A DNA stretch of 64,000 nucleotides, taken from the NCBI RefSeq assembly GCF_018137985.1, contig NZ_CP073084.1:434001-498000 (forward strand), in the 5' to 3' direction. The translations under genes were made by a program, and so were the position numbers. Shown here in pieces: positions 45,383 through 54,329 of this stretch. The notes under the pieces are model-generated. The model saw nothing but the letters and a program-made list of their open reading frames with translations. It searched no databases and was not told where the DNA came from. The stretch's first letter is position 1. Each line of letters opens with the position of its first letter. This stretch comes from Streptococcus oriscaviae. Its GTDB lineage: Bacteria > Bacillota > Bacilli > Lactobacillales > Streptococcaceae.

Positions 45383-46726
45383 ATGAAACTAAATACATTA
45401 TTTGGCATTCTGGCTGGTAAATCTGCCCAGTTCATCCTTAGTAAACTGGGGCGTGGAACGACCTTGCCAGGAAAAATTGCCCTCACATTTGATAAAAACA
45501 TCCTTGATAGTTTGGCCAAGGATTATGAAATCGTCGTGGTAACTGGTACCAATGGGAAAACATTGACGACCGCCCTGACCGTTGGCATTCTCAAAGAAGC
45601 CTTTGGTGAAGTGACAACCAACACCAGCGGTGCCAATATGATTACCGGTATTACTGCAACCTTCCTAGCAGCCAAGAAAAATAAAAACGGCAAGAAGATT
45701 GCTGTTCTTGAAATTGACGAAGCCAGCCTTTTCAAAGTCACCACATTCATCAAGCCTAGCCTCATCGTCTTTACCAATATCTTCCGCGACCAGATGGATC
45801 GCTACGGTGAGATTTATACCACCTACCAGATGATACTGGACGGAGCGGCCAAGGCTTCCAGTGCAACGATTTTGGCCAACGGTGACAGCCCACTTTTCAA
45901 CTCCGTTAAAACCATCAACCCTGTTCAGTACTACGGATTTGCAACCGCAGAGCATGAGCCAAGACTCGCTCACTACAATACCGAAGGAGTTCTCTGCCCG
46001 CATTGTCATCAGATTATCCAGTACAAACTGAATACCTACGCCAATTTGGGCAGTTATATTTGTACCAACTGTGGCTTTAGCCGGCCTGAACTGGACTACA
46101 AACTGACGGAGTTAAAAGAGATTACCAATACTTCTTCCACCTTTGTCATTGACGGTCAGACCTACAAAATCAACATCGGCGGTCTTTACAATATTTACAA
46201 CGCACTTGCTGCCGTTAGTGTAGCCCGCTTCTTTGGTGTCGCGCCCGAGGTCATCAAGGCTGGTTTTGACAAGAGCAAGGCTGTCTTTGGCCGTCAGGAA
46301 ACCTTTAAGCTTGGGCAAAAAGACTGTACCTTGGTTCTGATTAAAAACCCTGTCGGAGCAACTCAAGCCATCGAAATGATGAAGCTGGCTCCTTATCAAT
46401 TTAGTCTAGCTGTTCTTCTCAATGCCAACTACGCTGACGGTATTGATACCAGCTGGATTTGGGATGCCGACTTTGAACAAATCACTCAGATGAACATCCC
46501 TCAAGTTTTTGCAGGTGGGGTTAGATCTTCTGAAATCGCCCGTCGCCTGCGTGTGACCGGTTATCCAGAGGAGCAGATTACAGAAAGCAAAAAACTAGAA
46601 GATGTTTTGGCCCTGATTGAGCAATCTGACAGCCAGCACGCTTATATCCTAGCGACCTATACTGCTATGCTTGAACTCCGTGACCTGCTGGCTAAGCGCC
46701 AAGCAGTTGGAAAGGAGATGAAATAA
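45383..46726 (+). CDS. murT: Lipid II isoglutaminyl synthase, MurT subunit
   Basis: Mur-ligase-like ATPase that, with GatD, amidates the D-Glu of lipid II. The 447 residues have the ATP motif [12 protein letters not shown] (55-60 core), a four-Cys zinc ribbon inserted in the middle (CPHC near 204 and CTNC near 228) and the C-terminal DUF1727 domain. The stop overlaps the gatD start (TAATG). No ribosome site; the extended -10 ends six bases before the ATG, so the mRNA is probably leaderless. Confidence 0.95.
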   Translation: MKLNTLFGILAGKSAQFILSKLGRGTTLPGKIALTFDKNILDSLAKDYEIVVVTGTNGKTLTTALTVGILKEAFGEVTTNTSGANMITGITATFLAAKKNKNGKKIAVLEIDEASLFKVTTFIKPSLIVFTNIFRDQMDRYGEIYTTYQMILDGAAKASSATILANGDSPLFNSVKTINPVQYYGFATAEHEPRLAHYNTEGVLCPHCHQIIQYKLNTYANLGSYICTNCGFSRPELDYKLTELKEITNTSSTFVIDGQTYKINIGGLYNIYNALAAVSVARFFGVAPEVIKAGFDKSKAVFGRQETFKLGQKDCTLVLIKNPVGATQAIEMMKLAPYQFSLAVLLNANYADGIDTSWIWDADFEQITQMNIPQVFAGGVRSSEIARRLRVTGYPEEQITESKKLEDVLALIEQSDSQHAYILATYTAMLELRDLLAKRQAVGKEMK

Positions 46727-47508
46727 TGGTCTACACCTCACTCAAAAGTCCCGAAAAAGACTACTCCTATGAACTGAATATTGCCCATCTCTACGGTGAC
46801 TTGATGAATACCTACGGTGACAACGGCAATATCCTCATGCTCAAATATGTGGCTGAGAAACTGAATGCCCGCGTCCAAGTTGACATTGTTTCCCTCAAGG
46901 ATTCCTTTGAGGCAGACTTTTATGACATCGCCTTCTTCGGCGGCGGTCAAGATTACGAGCAGTCCATCTTAGCAGGCGATTTACCAAGCAAAAAAGACAG
47001 CCTGGCTGACTTTATCGAAAACGATGGGGTCATGCTGGCTATCTGCGGTGGCTTTCAGCTACTCGGACAATACTACATCGAAGCCGGTGGTCGTAAAATC
47101 GATGGTCTGGGAATCTTAGGTCACTACACCCTTAACCAAGCCAAGAATCGCTACATTGGTGACATCAAAATTCACAATGAGGAATTCGATGAAACCTATT
47201 ATGGCTTTGAAAACCACCAAGGCCGCACCTTTCTAGCAGACAATCAAAAACCGCTTGGAAAAGTTATCTACGGAAATGGCAACAACAAGGAAGATGGCGG
47301 CGAAGGAATGCACTATAAAAATACCTTTGCGAGCTACTTCCACGGCCCCATCCTATCTCGCAATGCCAATCTAGCTTACAGGCTAGTCACAACCGCTCTG
47401 CGTAAGAAATACGGCCCAGCCATTGCACTAGCAAGCTACGAAGACATTCTCAGTAAAGAAGTTCCTGAAGAATATGCGGATGTCAAAAGTAAGGCAGAAT
47501 TTGAATAA
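46726..47508 (+). CDS. gatD: Lipid II isoglutaminyl synthase, glutaminase subunit GatD
   Basis: Class I glutamine amidotransferase of 260 residues that supplies ammonia to MurT. The nucleophile is Cys107 in [12 protein letters not shown] and the catalytic His lies in [11 protein letters not shown] near 210. [10 protein letters not shown] in the CobB/CobQ-like core is characteristic. It overlaps murT by one base and ends at a hairpin terminator. Amidation affects cross-linking and beta-lactam tolerance in streptococci. Confidence 0.95.
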   Translation: MVYTSLKSPEKDYSYELNIAHLYGDLMNTYGDNGNILMLKYVAEKLNARVQVDIVSLKDSFEADFYDIAFFGGGQDYEQSILAGDLPSKKDSLADFIENDGVMLAICGGFQLLGQYYIEAGGRKIDGLGILGHYTLNQAKNRYIGDIKIHNEEFDETYYGFENHQGRTFLADNQKPLGKVIYGNGNNKEDGGEGMHYKNTFASYFHGPILSRNANLAYRLVTTALRKKYGPAIALASYEDILSKEVPEEYADVKSKAEFE

Positions 47509-47511
47509 GAA

Positions 47512-47547
47512 ACAACCCCGTCAGCTGATGAACACTGGCGGGGTTTC
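47512..47547. terminator. Bidirectional terminator between gatD and the convergent gene
   Basis: Stem AACCCCG with CGGGGTT extended by CAG/CTG pairing and a 10-base loop; T-rich ends on both sides. Confidence 0.72.
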
Positions 47548-47549
47548 GA

Positions 47550-48470
47550 TTAAAATAGTTTGCGTACTTCAAATTTTGTTTTGTGCGCCTTAAGCGTAGT
47601 TATAATCATGGCCAATGCCGAGATAACTGTCGACGCATAGATGAGAACCAGATTGGTAACATAGACAGAATTATCAATAATCCCCTCTGCTACCAGGTCG
47701 TTAATATAAGGGAGTGTGTCAAAGACAGAGATCTCATAATACCTTGCTACCGTAAAGGCCCAGTCCAGTTGGTTGGCAAAATAGGTCATTGCTAAAATAA
47801 GAATAACAGAAATAACCGCGCCCTTTACGCTTAATCTGCGGGCGAGCAACTCATATCCTTTAAGGGCACAGACCCCCATCACCACACCAGACACATAAGA
47901 AACATAGCCTAGTTGGCCAATAATCACAATGGCTGCAACCCCAACCAATGAGCCTAAAAAGGCACCGAGAATGCCCAGAAAAATATTTTCCTTCGTTTGA
48001 AGGATGGCTTGTTCTGACTGGTCTAATTCTTGACTGCGTTGACTATAACTTGCTGGAGTGAGAAAAGACAATTGATTCCCAACAATATAGAGGTTAATAT
48101 CTGCTGTTTCTCCACTTGCTTCGCAACATTGTACATAGCCATTCTGCTCCAAAAAAGCCACCACTTCATCAATTGCTTGCAAAATATTCTCACCTGTTTT
48201 TTTAGCTGTAAGGCCTGGTTTGATGGAGCAAGTCAGCTTATATTGTTTAAAACTGGCAACAGACACCGTTGTGGCAGACTGTTTTAAAACCTTGGCCTCT
48301 AGTTTTTCCACCGCTCCTTGATCACGTTTGACCGAAAACATCAAACTATATTGGTTTTGTCCATGAGATTGCACAGCGAACTTAAAGCCATTTTTCTCAC
48401 CAAACATGACATCCAGCCGACTATCGTAAACATAGCCAGCATTCATCCAAATTTTTTTCAAAATTGACAT
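47550..48470 (-). CDS. Membrane protein of unknown function
   Basis: 306 residues. The first half (about 1-150) is soluble with mixed strands (SHGQNQYSLMFSVKRDQG, KLTCSIKPGLTAKKTGENIL); the second half has four or five predicted helices (about 165-188, 192-205, 215-233, 260-290). I do not recognise the family. Strong AGGAGGAAAAGCT before the ATG. It stands alone between convergent gatD and the rlmA-XRE pair. Confidence 0.6.
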   Translation of the reverse strand: MSILKKIWMNAGYVYDSRLDVMFGEKNGFKFAVQSHGQNQYSLMFSVKRDQGAVEKLEAKVLKQSATTVSVASFKQYKLTCSIKPGLTAKKTGENILQAIDEVVAFLEQNGYVQCCEASGETADINLYIVGNQLSFLTPASYSQRSQELDQSEQAILQTKENIFLGILGAFLGSLVGVAAIVIIGQLGYVSYVSGVVMGVCALKGYELLARRLSVKGAVISVILILAMTYFANQLDWAFTVARYYEISVFDTLPYINDLVAEGIIDNSVYVTNLVLIYASTVISALAMIITTLKAHKTKFEVRKLF

Positions 48471-48525
48471 AGCTTTTCCTCCTATGTCACATTATAACAG
48501 GCGAAGCAATAATTTTCCAGTAATA

Positions 48526-49365
48526 TTAGTAAGGGACCGACACTTTTCCTTCTAACAAAAGGGCTTCAATGGTAATCGCCGATAAATTGTCCAAAGGTAG
48601 CTGGGTCTGATCAACATGGAAGAAGAGCGGCGTCATATCTGCTAAAATCTGAGCATCTTCTGGCGTGATCGCAAGGGTTTTACTAATCAACTGCCTGCTA
48701 ACTAGCTGGTGATTGGCTTCAAAATGCGCCACCATCTCCTGATTATCGTAAGTATCTTTCCGGAGCTGCTCCTTGGCCAATTGGCGGAGCTCCTTGAGAT
48801 GGTTTGGGCCTGGAATCAACTTGATAACCCTTCCATGGGGCTTTAGAACCCGATGAAACTCTTGATAATGGGCCGGAGAAAAGATGTCAAGAATCCCGTC
48901 CACACACTGATCTTGCAGAGGTAAATGCGTCAAATCTCCTACGAACCACTTCACAGACTTACTGGGTTCACTACGAGCAGCCAGAAGGATGGATTCCTTG
49001 GAAAGGTCGAAAGCCAAAATGTCTGCATCCATTTCTTTTGCCAATCTCCGGGAATAGAAGCCCTCACCGCAGCCAACATCCACAAACGACTGGAGGTTTG
49101 CAGCTGCGATACAAGATTTGACCGCCTGATAGAGATGGTCGTAATACCCTTTTTCAAGGAAAGCCTGCCTCTTTTCAAAGCTCGTTTTGTGATAATTGGC
49201 TGATTGTTTTACTTGGGGAGCCAAATTGACATAACCCTGCTTAGCTAGATCATAGGTATGCCGCTTGGCACAACGCAGGCTGTTTTGCTCCAATTCAAGA
49301 GCCTGACCACAGTGTGGACAGGCAAAATAGCGGTCTGCATTCGCAAACTGTTGGTGTTTTTTCAT
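48526..49365 (-). CDS. rlmA: 23S rRNA (guanine-N1)-methyltransferase RlmA(II)
   Basis: 279 residues: N-terminal zinc site with two Cys pairs (ACPHCGQ and LRCAKRHTYDLAKQGYVNL, including His), then SAM motif FVDVGCGEGFYSRRLA near 95 and the catalytic region ILDIFSPAHYQEFHRVLKP. Gram-positive RlmA(II) methylates G748 in the macrolide/ketolide tunnel region, affecting telithromycin and tylosin interaction. Its ATG overlaps the stop of the XRE regulator (ATGA). Confidence 0.92.
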   Translation of the reverse strand: MKKHQQFANADRYFACPHCGQALELEQNSLRCAKRHTYDLAKQGYVNLAPQVKQSANYHKTSFEKRQAFLEKGYYDHLYQAVKSCIAAANLQSFVDVGCGEGFYSRRLAKEMDADILAFDLSKESILLAARSEPSKSVKWFVGDLTHLPLQDQCVDGILDIFSPAHYQEFHRVLKPHGRVIKLIPGPNHLKELRQLAKEQLRKDTYDNQEMVAHFEANHQLVSRQLISKTLAITPEDAQILADMTPLFFHVDQTQLPLDNLSAITIEALLLEGKVSVPY

Positions 49366-49844
49366 GATTTCTCTTGTTCTTTCTTGAAGCGATATAAGAA
49401 GACAGCGGATAAAACGCTCGTTAAACCACCTGACACAAGTAGCAAATAGCCAACAGGCAGCAGGTAGAAATTCTCATGTAGCATACCGTTGTCATCGATG
49501 TACTCAATAGAATTGGCCTTGATGACAAAGCAGGCAAGGCCAAGCACCATGAGAAAGGCTCCGATGATGGTCAGGGTCAAGTGCATCTGTGTGCGACGAC
49601 CTTCTTGGCCGTCTTTTACTAATTTTTTTGTCATGTTGTTCATGTCAGTTCCTCCTAGAATCAGTTGATCAAGTGAGATGGAAAAGACACGGGACATCAG
49701 AATCAGGAGTTCCAGATCAGGTAGATTTTTATCATTTTCCCAGTTGGAAACAGCCTGTCTGGTCACATTGAGTTTGAGGGCAAACTGCTCCTGAGTCAGC
49801 CCTTCTTTCTTACGCAATTCGCGAATCTCTTGTCCGAAGTTCAT
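49362..49844 (-). CDS. XRE-family regulator with membrane helices
   Basis: 160 residues: an N-terminal Cro/C1 helix-turn-helix (about 1-60; LTQEQFALKLNVTRQAVSNWEN) and a C-terminal part with two hydrophobic helices (about 85-108 and 125-148), so a membrane-tethered DNA-binding protein. Similar proteins often control adjacent stress or toxin loci; the target is unknown. Coupled to rlmA by an ATGA overlap. GGAGAAAGAC precedes the ATG. Confidence 0.85.
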   Translation of the reverse strand: MNFGQEIRELRKKEGLTQEQFALKLNVTRQAVSNWENDKNLPDLELLILMSRVFSISLDQLILGGTDMNNMTKKLVKDGQEGRRTQMHLTLTIIGAFLMVLGLACFVIKANSIEYIDDNGMLHENFYLLPVGYLLLVSGGLTSVLSAVFLYRFKKEQEKS

Positions 49845-49898
49845 GTCTTTCTCCTCTCATCATCAGCTTACATCCCAAGGGAACTATTGCCAAGAAAG

Positions 49899-49945
49899 TC
49901 TTGCTTGCAAGCAGGATTTTTTGAAGCAAGGTCTGCTTGCAGGCT
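49899..49945. repeat. Paired GCTTGCAAGC-type palindromes
   Basis: Two related hairpin sequences, one at about 49899-49916 followed on the plus strand by T6, the other at about 49931-49947. They may end the minus-strand transcript of the 109-residue gene, or serve as XRE-regulator operators. Weak. Confidence 0.3.
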
Positions 49946-49949
49946 TGAT

Positions 49950-50279
49950 TTATCGAGGTTTTAGAAGATAAATATCATCTTCTTCCAATAGCTTTAATAA
50001 ATTTTCCACCTGCTCTTCTATTTCAATTCCAATATTTTCGATGTTTTCTCGGAATATCGGAACGTTACTTCTGAGATCGGACATTTCGCAATTCACCAAA
50101 ATGTTTTTGTGCCCATGTTCAGCATTTAGCTCTTCTATCAACTTCGATTCGCTGGTAGAATTTAAGAAACAGCAATCCCTATCTCTATTTTCAACAAAAA
50201 ACTTCTGAATCTTTGAAATAAGTTCCCTAGAATTTGATATACAGTAAAGAGTTTGAACCTCTGAACCGGTTACTGCCAT
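49950..50279 (-). CDS. Small AT-rich gene of unknown function
   Basis: 109 residues, acidic, soluble, alpha/beta-looking with a helical acidic C-terminus (IEIEEQVENLLKLLEEDD). Three Cys residues, two adjacent (DCCFLN). Its base composition is more AT-rich than the neighbours, resembling the immunity-like genes at 31 and 60-61.5 kb. GAGAGGATAAT before the ATG. It follows the ABC-F gene by 10 bases. I do not recognise a family. Confidence 0.5.
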   Translation of the reverse strand: MAVTGSEVQTLYCISNSRELISKIQKFFVENRDRDCCFLNSTSESKLIEELNAEHGHKNILVNCEMSDLRSNVPIFRENIENIGIEIEEQVENLLKLLEEDDIYLLKPR

Positions 50280-50289
50280 ATTATCCTCT

Positions 50290-52188
50290 CTATCCCATCT
50301 GCTCCGATAATTCTTCCCATTCTTCCATGAGGGATTCTTGCTGGGCAGTCAGTCGGTCAGTTTCTTTTTGGTAATCGGTCAGCTCTCCTATGTCGTTGGT
50401 TGACAACATGGACAGATTAAGTTCTTCCAGACGGTTTTCGAGGCTTTCAATTTCTTCTTCGATTTGCTCAATACGGCGAGCTATTCTACGCTGTTCCTTT
50501 TGATTTTCCTTTTGGGTTTGGTAGGTGAGCGCCCCTTGAGAGTTGCTTACTTCAACTTGTTGGACTGGGATCTCTTGAGCTGCTAGCTCCGCCTTTTTCT
50601 CCAGATAATAATCATAATCACCCAGATAGAGCTTAGAGCCTGTTTCGGATAATTCAAGAACCTTGGTGGCCACGCGGTTGATAAAATAGCGGTCGTGACT
50701 GACAAAGAGAAGGGTGCCGTCAAAGTCAATCAAGGCATTTTCAAGCACCTCTTTACTATCAATATCCAGGTGGTTGGTCGGCTCATCCAAGATAAGGAAA
50801 TTATTGTTTTCCATAGAAAGCTTGGCTAAAAGCAGGCGCGCTTTTTCACCACCTGACAACATGGAAACAGACTTCTTCACATCATCCCCTGAAAACAGAA
50901 AGGCTCCCAAGCGGTTGCGAATCTCTACTTCTGGTGTTGTCGGAAAGGCGGACCAAAGTTCTTCAAGGACGGAGTTGGACGGAGTAAGGGCCGACTGGGT
51001 TTGGTCATAGTAGCCCGTCTGGACATTGGCTCCAAATCTAATCTGACCTTCTATCAGAGGAAGTTGACCAATAATAGACTTGAGCAAGGTAGTCTTACCA
51101 ATCCCGTTTGGCCCCACAACAGCAATCGCGTCCAGCTTTCGCTGTTCGATGGAAATCGGTTTGGATAGGACTAGTCCTTCATAGCCCACTGCAGCTTCTT
51201 CCACAGTCAAAACTAGATTGCCGGATGGTTTCTCCGAATAAAAAGTCATATGAGCTGACTTGCCGTTCTTCATAGGCTTGTCTAAGCGCTCCATCTTCTC
51301 CAGCTGTTTGCGTCTTGCTTGAGCCCGCTTGGTGGTGGAGGCACGAACAATATTTTTCTGGACAAAATCTTCTAGTTTTGCAATCTCTTTTTGCTGTTTT
51401 TCATAGTTATGCTGCTCTGTCAGATGTTTTTGCTCCTTGAGCTCGACAAACTTGGAGTAATTTCCCACATATCGATCAAGCGAATGTTTGGTCAAATCCA
51501 TGGTCACAGTCGCTACCTTATCTAAGAAATAGCGGTCGTGACTGACAATCAGTAAGGCCCCCTTGTAATTGCTCAAATACTGTTCTAACCAGGCGATGGT
51601 TTCAATGTCCAAGTGGTTGGTCGGCTCATCCAAAACGAGGAGTTCAGGCTGTTCCAACAACATTTTCGCCAAAGCCAGACGGGTATTTTGCCCTCCTGAG
51701 AGTTCTGAAATCTTCATTCCCCACATACTCTGGTCAAACTTGAATCCATTTAGAATGGTGCGAATGTCTGCCTCATAAGTGAAACCGCCAGCTTGACGAA
51801 ATTCCTCTGACAGACTGTCATAGGTTTTCATCAACTGGTCCAATGCTTCTCCGCTCAATTGGCCCATTTCCAGCTCCATCAGTCTCAGACGGTCTTCCTT
51901 AACCCGCAAATGGTCAAAAACATGCAGCATTTCATCATAAATGGTGTTTTCCGACTCGAAGCGGCTGTCCTGGGCCAAATACGATAGAGAAATATCCCGC
52001 TTGGTATGCACTTCTCCGCTCGTTGCTGCTTCTTCTCCTACCAAAATCTTGAGCAGGGTAGACTTCCCCGCTCCATTTTTTCCGACCAGAGCAATCCGGT
52101 CACGCTCATCAATCTGAAGAGAGATATTATCAAAAAGAACCTGGCCTGCAAAAGACCGTTCCAGTTTGTTTCCTTGTAAAATAATCAT
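50290..52188 (-). CDS. ABC-F translation factor (YdiF-like)
   Basis: 632-residue twin-ATPase protein that acts on ribosomes. Domain 1: Walker A GKNGAGKST near 36, signature LSGGQNTR, Walker B LVLDEPTNHLD. Linker with helices (EQKHLTEQHNYEKQQKEI). Domain 2: Walker A GPNGIGKTT near 360, signature LSGGEKAR, Walker B LILDEPTNHLD. C-terminal coiled coil (RRIARRIEQIEEEIESLENR). Opening MIILQGNKLERSFAG matches YdiF. The ATG has no ribosome site and lies six bases after TGATACAAT: predicted leaderless mRNA. It is the intact ABC-F of the window. Confidence 0.93.
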   Translation of the reverse strand: MIILQGNKLERSFAGQVLFDNISLQIDERDRIALVGKNGAGKSTLLKILVGEEAATSGEVHTKRDISLSYLAQDSRFESENTIYDEMLHVFDHLRVKEDRLRLMELEMGQLSGEALDQLMKTYDSLSEEFRQAGGFTYEADIRTILNGFKFDQSMWGMKISELSGGQNTRLALAKMLLEQPELLVLDEPTNHLDIETIAWLEQYLSNYKGALLIVSHDRYFLDKVATVTMDLTKHSLDRYVGNYSKFVELKEQKHLTEQHNYEKQQKEIAKLEDFVQKNIVRASTTKRAQARRKQLEKMERLDKPMKNGKSAHMTFYSEKPSGNLVLTVEEAAVGYEGLVLSKPISIEQRKLDAIAVVGPNGIGKTTLLKSIIGQLPLIEGQIRFGANVQTGYYDQTQSALTPSNSVLEELWSAFPTTPEVEIRNRLGAFLFSGDDVKKSVSMLSGGEKARLLLAKLSMENNNFLILDEPTNHLDIDSKEVLENALIDFDGTLLFVSHDRYFINRVATKVLELSETGSKLYLGDYDYYLEKKAELAAQEIPVQQVEVSNSQGALTYQTQKENQKEQRRIARRIEQIEEEIESLENRLEELNLSMLSTNDIGELTDYQKETDRLTAQQESLMEEWEELSEQMG

Positions 52189-52194
52189 AAAAAC

Positions 52195-52203
52195 ATTGTA
52201 TCA
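52195..52203 (-). promoter_or_regulatory. Promoter of the YdiF-like gene, extended -10 six bases before the ATG
   Basis: Minus strand TGATACAAT followed by GTTTTT and ATG. A TTGACA string lies only 12 bases upstream of the extended -10, too close for a standard -35. Confidence 0.58.
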
Positions 52204-52226
52204 TAAATTTGATGTCAAAGATATGC

Positions 52227-52253
52227 AAAAAACCAGTCAGAAACTGGTTTTTT
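52227..52253 (-). terminator. Terminator after the 121-residue membrane protein gene
   Basis: Ten-pair AAAAAACCAG/CTGGTTTTTT stem with a 7-base loop; works on both strands. It separates this operon from the YdiF-like gene. Confidence 0.85.
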
Positions 52254-52255
52254 CA

Positions 52256-52621
52256 TTAGACTAGCCCTTGTAGCATTTCCTTGTTTTGCCAGATGAGATA
52301 CAGTCCTCCCAAAATGACAATAAGGATGAGAACAAGTTTTAAAAGACCTTTAATAAAGCGAATAGCAAAGATGATGATAAGAGAAACAATCAACCATCCC
52401 CAGGTGGAAGAGTTCCAAATTTGTTGTAGACTATCTAAGCTGCTTCCCGCCCAATTACGAAAGGGCTGAGGAATATGATTGATCCAATCTTCCTGAATGC
52501 CTAGCTGATCAAAGATCGCTCGACTGGTCGTCTGCAGCCAGGCAAAGACACCTGTACTGTAAATCAACAAGAGAGCCTGTTCAGGATAGGATCGAATGGC
52601 ATGAAAAAGTGTTTTTAACAT
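52256..52621 (-). CDS. Small membrane protein of unknown function
   Basis: 121 residues with one hydrophobic segment near 16-30 and a long C-terminal double helix region (about 74-112, rich in Ile, Leu, Val). The middle (DQLGIQEDWINHIPQPFRNW) is amphipathic. No family recognised. AAGGAAGT precedes the ATG. Last of the estA-matrixin-membrane protein run on this strand; 18 bases after the protease gene. Confidence 0.6.
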   Translation of the reverse strand: MLKTLFHAIRSYPEQALLLIYSTGVFAWLQTTSRAIFDQLGIQEDWINHIPQPFRNWAGSSLDSLQQIWNSSTWGWLIVSLIIIFAIRFIKGLLKLVLILIVILGGLYLIWQNKEMLQGLV

Positions 52622-52639
52622 ACTTCCTTCTTTCTGTAT

Positions 52640-53338
52640 CTATTGGGTTGCATAGAGGGCCCTAACCGCATCAATATCAGTCTGTTGGATACCATTGTGA
52701 GAACCTGCCGATTCCATAACAGAGGTATGATGATCCTCATGGCCTAAACCGATAGCATGACCTAACTCATGTTCTGCTGTATGGATGATTCGTTCCATAC
52801 TGTACCCATAGGCTGGATTTAAGAGGTAAAAGCGATTGAGCTTGACTGTCACAGCAACCAAGTAATTGGTTAGGGTATTGGTTGAAGAACTAGCTTCCCC
52901 GGCCGCCTGAGTTTGCCCATCATTCATTTCTGTGGCGATAATATCGGCCTGACTGGCATCATCCACTAGCGTAAAGGTAAAGGCACCCGTCGCATTCCAA
53001 TTGGCTATGGCTGTTTCGTAGGCCGAGCGGAAGGTCGGATCCTGAGTTTCGATATAAACCGTAGCCGCATTGGTCGGCCAGCGACCTTCTGCAGACATAT
53101 CAACCGTATCAGTTGATAACTGCTCCAAGGTTTCCAGACTAGCCCCCATATCCAGAGCTTGCTGACCATTTATGACCTGCTGGGCTTGAAAAAACATGGT
53201 CTGAAGAATTTGCGGTGCCGCTTCTTTTTGAAAATAAAATAAGAGAGCAACCGCACACAACAAGAGGAAAAATGCGAACCAAACCAAGCGCCAGAAAGTC
53301 CGCCAAAGAAAGCCGATAAGACTACTAAACCATTTCAT
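52640..53338 (-). CDS. Matrixin-like zinc metalloprotease
   Basis: About 232 residues: an N-terminal membrane helix (about 5-34, very aromatic), a helical stalk, and a matrixin-type catalytic domain with the full zinc motif HELGHAIGLGHEDH (HExxHxxGxxH) followed by a Met-turn (SVMESAGSHNG). The SDADIIATEMNDG-like strand before it also fits (SQADIIATEMNDG). Active site lies outside the cell. ATG at 53338 has AAGGAG six bases upstream; the longer reading begins before this site. Target unknown. Confidence 0.88.
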   Translation of the reverse strand: MKWFSSLIGFLWRTFWRLVWFAFFLLLCAVALLFYFQKEAAPQILQTMFFQAQQVINGQQALDMGASLETLEQLSTDTVDMSAEGRWPTNAATVYIETQDPTFRSAYETAIANWNATGAFTFTLVDDASQADIIATEMNDGQTQAAGEASSSTNTLTNYLVAVTVKLNRFYLLNPAYGYSMERIIHTAEHELGHAIGLGHEDHHTSVMESAGSHNGIQQTDIDAVRALYATQ

Positions 53339-53400
53339 GTCGAACTCCTTCCCTAGAAATAAGGAACAGTTTACCACACGAAACTAAATCTATCCTTAAA

Positions 53401-54180
53401 TTAACTCAAGCGCTCTTCTAAAACAAAATCAATCGGTAGCCATTGCAAAACTTCTTCAATTTGTTGATTCCAATAATACCACTCGTGCTTACCTGGGCCA
53501 TCCTTTGCCTCAAGGTCAAATCCTTCTTCCAACAGAAAATTCACAGCCAGCTGATGGCCTGAATAAAGGTAGTCTTCTTTCCCACACCAAGCATAAAACT
53601 TGGTCTGTTTGTCAGATTGTTTGGAGAGGTTTTCAATGCTATCCGGATTTGTTGCCATATTCTCAATATCCCCAAACACTCCGCGCCAATAAGCTTCTGA
53701 ACCTAGAGTTTTTGCCGCTTCGTTGTCAAAATCAAAGTGGAGAGCCCCGGACAAGGATGCCGCATGGGAGAAGCGATTGGTTGTCAAGGCCAGCTTGAAA
53801 GCACCATAACCACCCATGGATAATCCTGCAATGAAGGTTTTTTCGCGCTTATCCGACATGTTTGGAAAGAAGCGTTTTAGTACCTGAGGCAGCTCAATGG
53901 CGATAGCATCGTAATAGTTCATACCGTAAGTGGTATTGGTATACCAGCCCTTGTCTGTACTGACCATCACAACGATAAGATTGGTATAGCGAACCAACCG
54001 CTCTATGGTAGAGCGGTTGAGCCAGGAATCCTGACTGCCACCCATTCCGTGCAGGAGGTAGAGGACAGGGATGTCGGTATCGTCTGGGTTGGGCACCCGA
54101 TCCCGATCAGGATAGAGAACATTGACCCGTCTTTCCATATCTAAGACCTGCGAATGGTATTCTATCTTCATAATTGCCAT
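53401..54180 (-). CDS. estA: Esterase of the EstA/tributyrin esterase type
   Basis: 259-residue alpha/beta hydrolase (esterase D family): oxyanion region [13 protein letters not shown], nucleophile Ser in [11 protein letters not shown] (GxSxG), acid in the [11 protein letters not shown] region and a C-terminal His in [10 protein letters not shown]. In S. pneumoniae and Lactococcus such proteins act on short-chain esters and may deacetylate surface sugars. ATG at 54180 has GAGGAG eight bases upstream. No signal peptide. Confidence 0.9.
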   Translation of the reverse strand: MAIMKIEYHSQVLDMERRVNVLYPDRDRVPNPDDTDIPVLYLLHGMGGSQDSWLNRSTIERLVRYTNLIVVMVSTDKGWYTNTTYGMNYYDAIAIELPQVLKRFFPNMSDKREKTFIAGLSMGGYGAFKLALTTNRFSHAASLSGALHFDFDNEAAKTLGSEAYWRGVFGDIENMATNPDSIENLSKQSDKQTKFYAWCGKEDYLYSGHQLAVNFLLEEGFDLEAKDGPGKHEWYYWNQQIEEVLQWLPIDFVLEERLS

Positions 54181-54240
54181 ACTATTTCTCCTCAACATCA
54201 TATCTAGTCTGCTTCATCAGCACACTTACTGCTTAATATA

Positions 54241-54288
54241 GAAAAAGGGTGTGGCTTTCGGAGATACCAACTATCTCCAAGAGCCACA
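54241..54288 (-). terminator. RNase J2 gene terminator
   Basis: Two stacked stems (54250-54256 with 54282-54288; 54260-54266 with 54272-54278) and T5 on the minus strand, after the stop at 54330. Confidence 0.85.
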
Positions 54289-54329
54289 TGGCCTATTTCT
54301 GTTCTCTATAAAGGGGCAAGATGCCTAAC

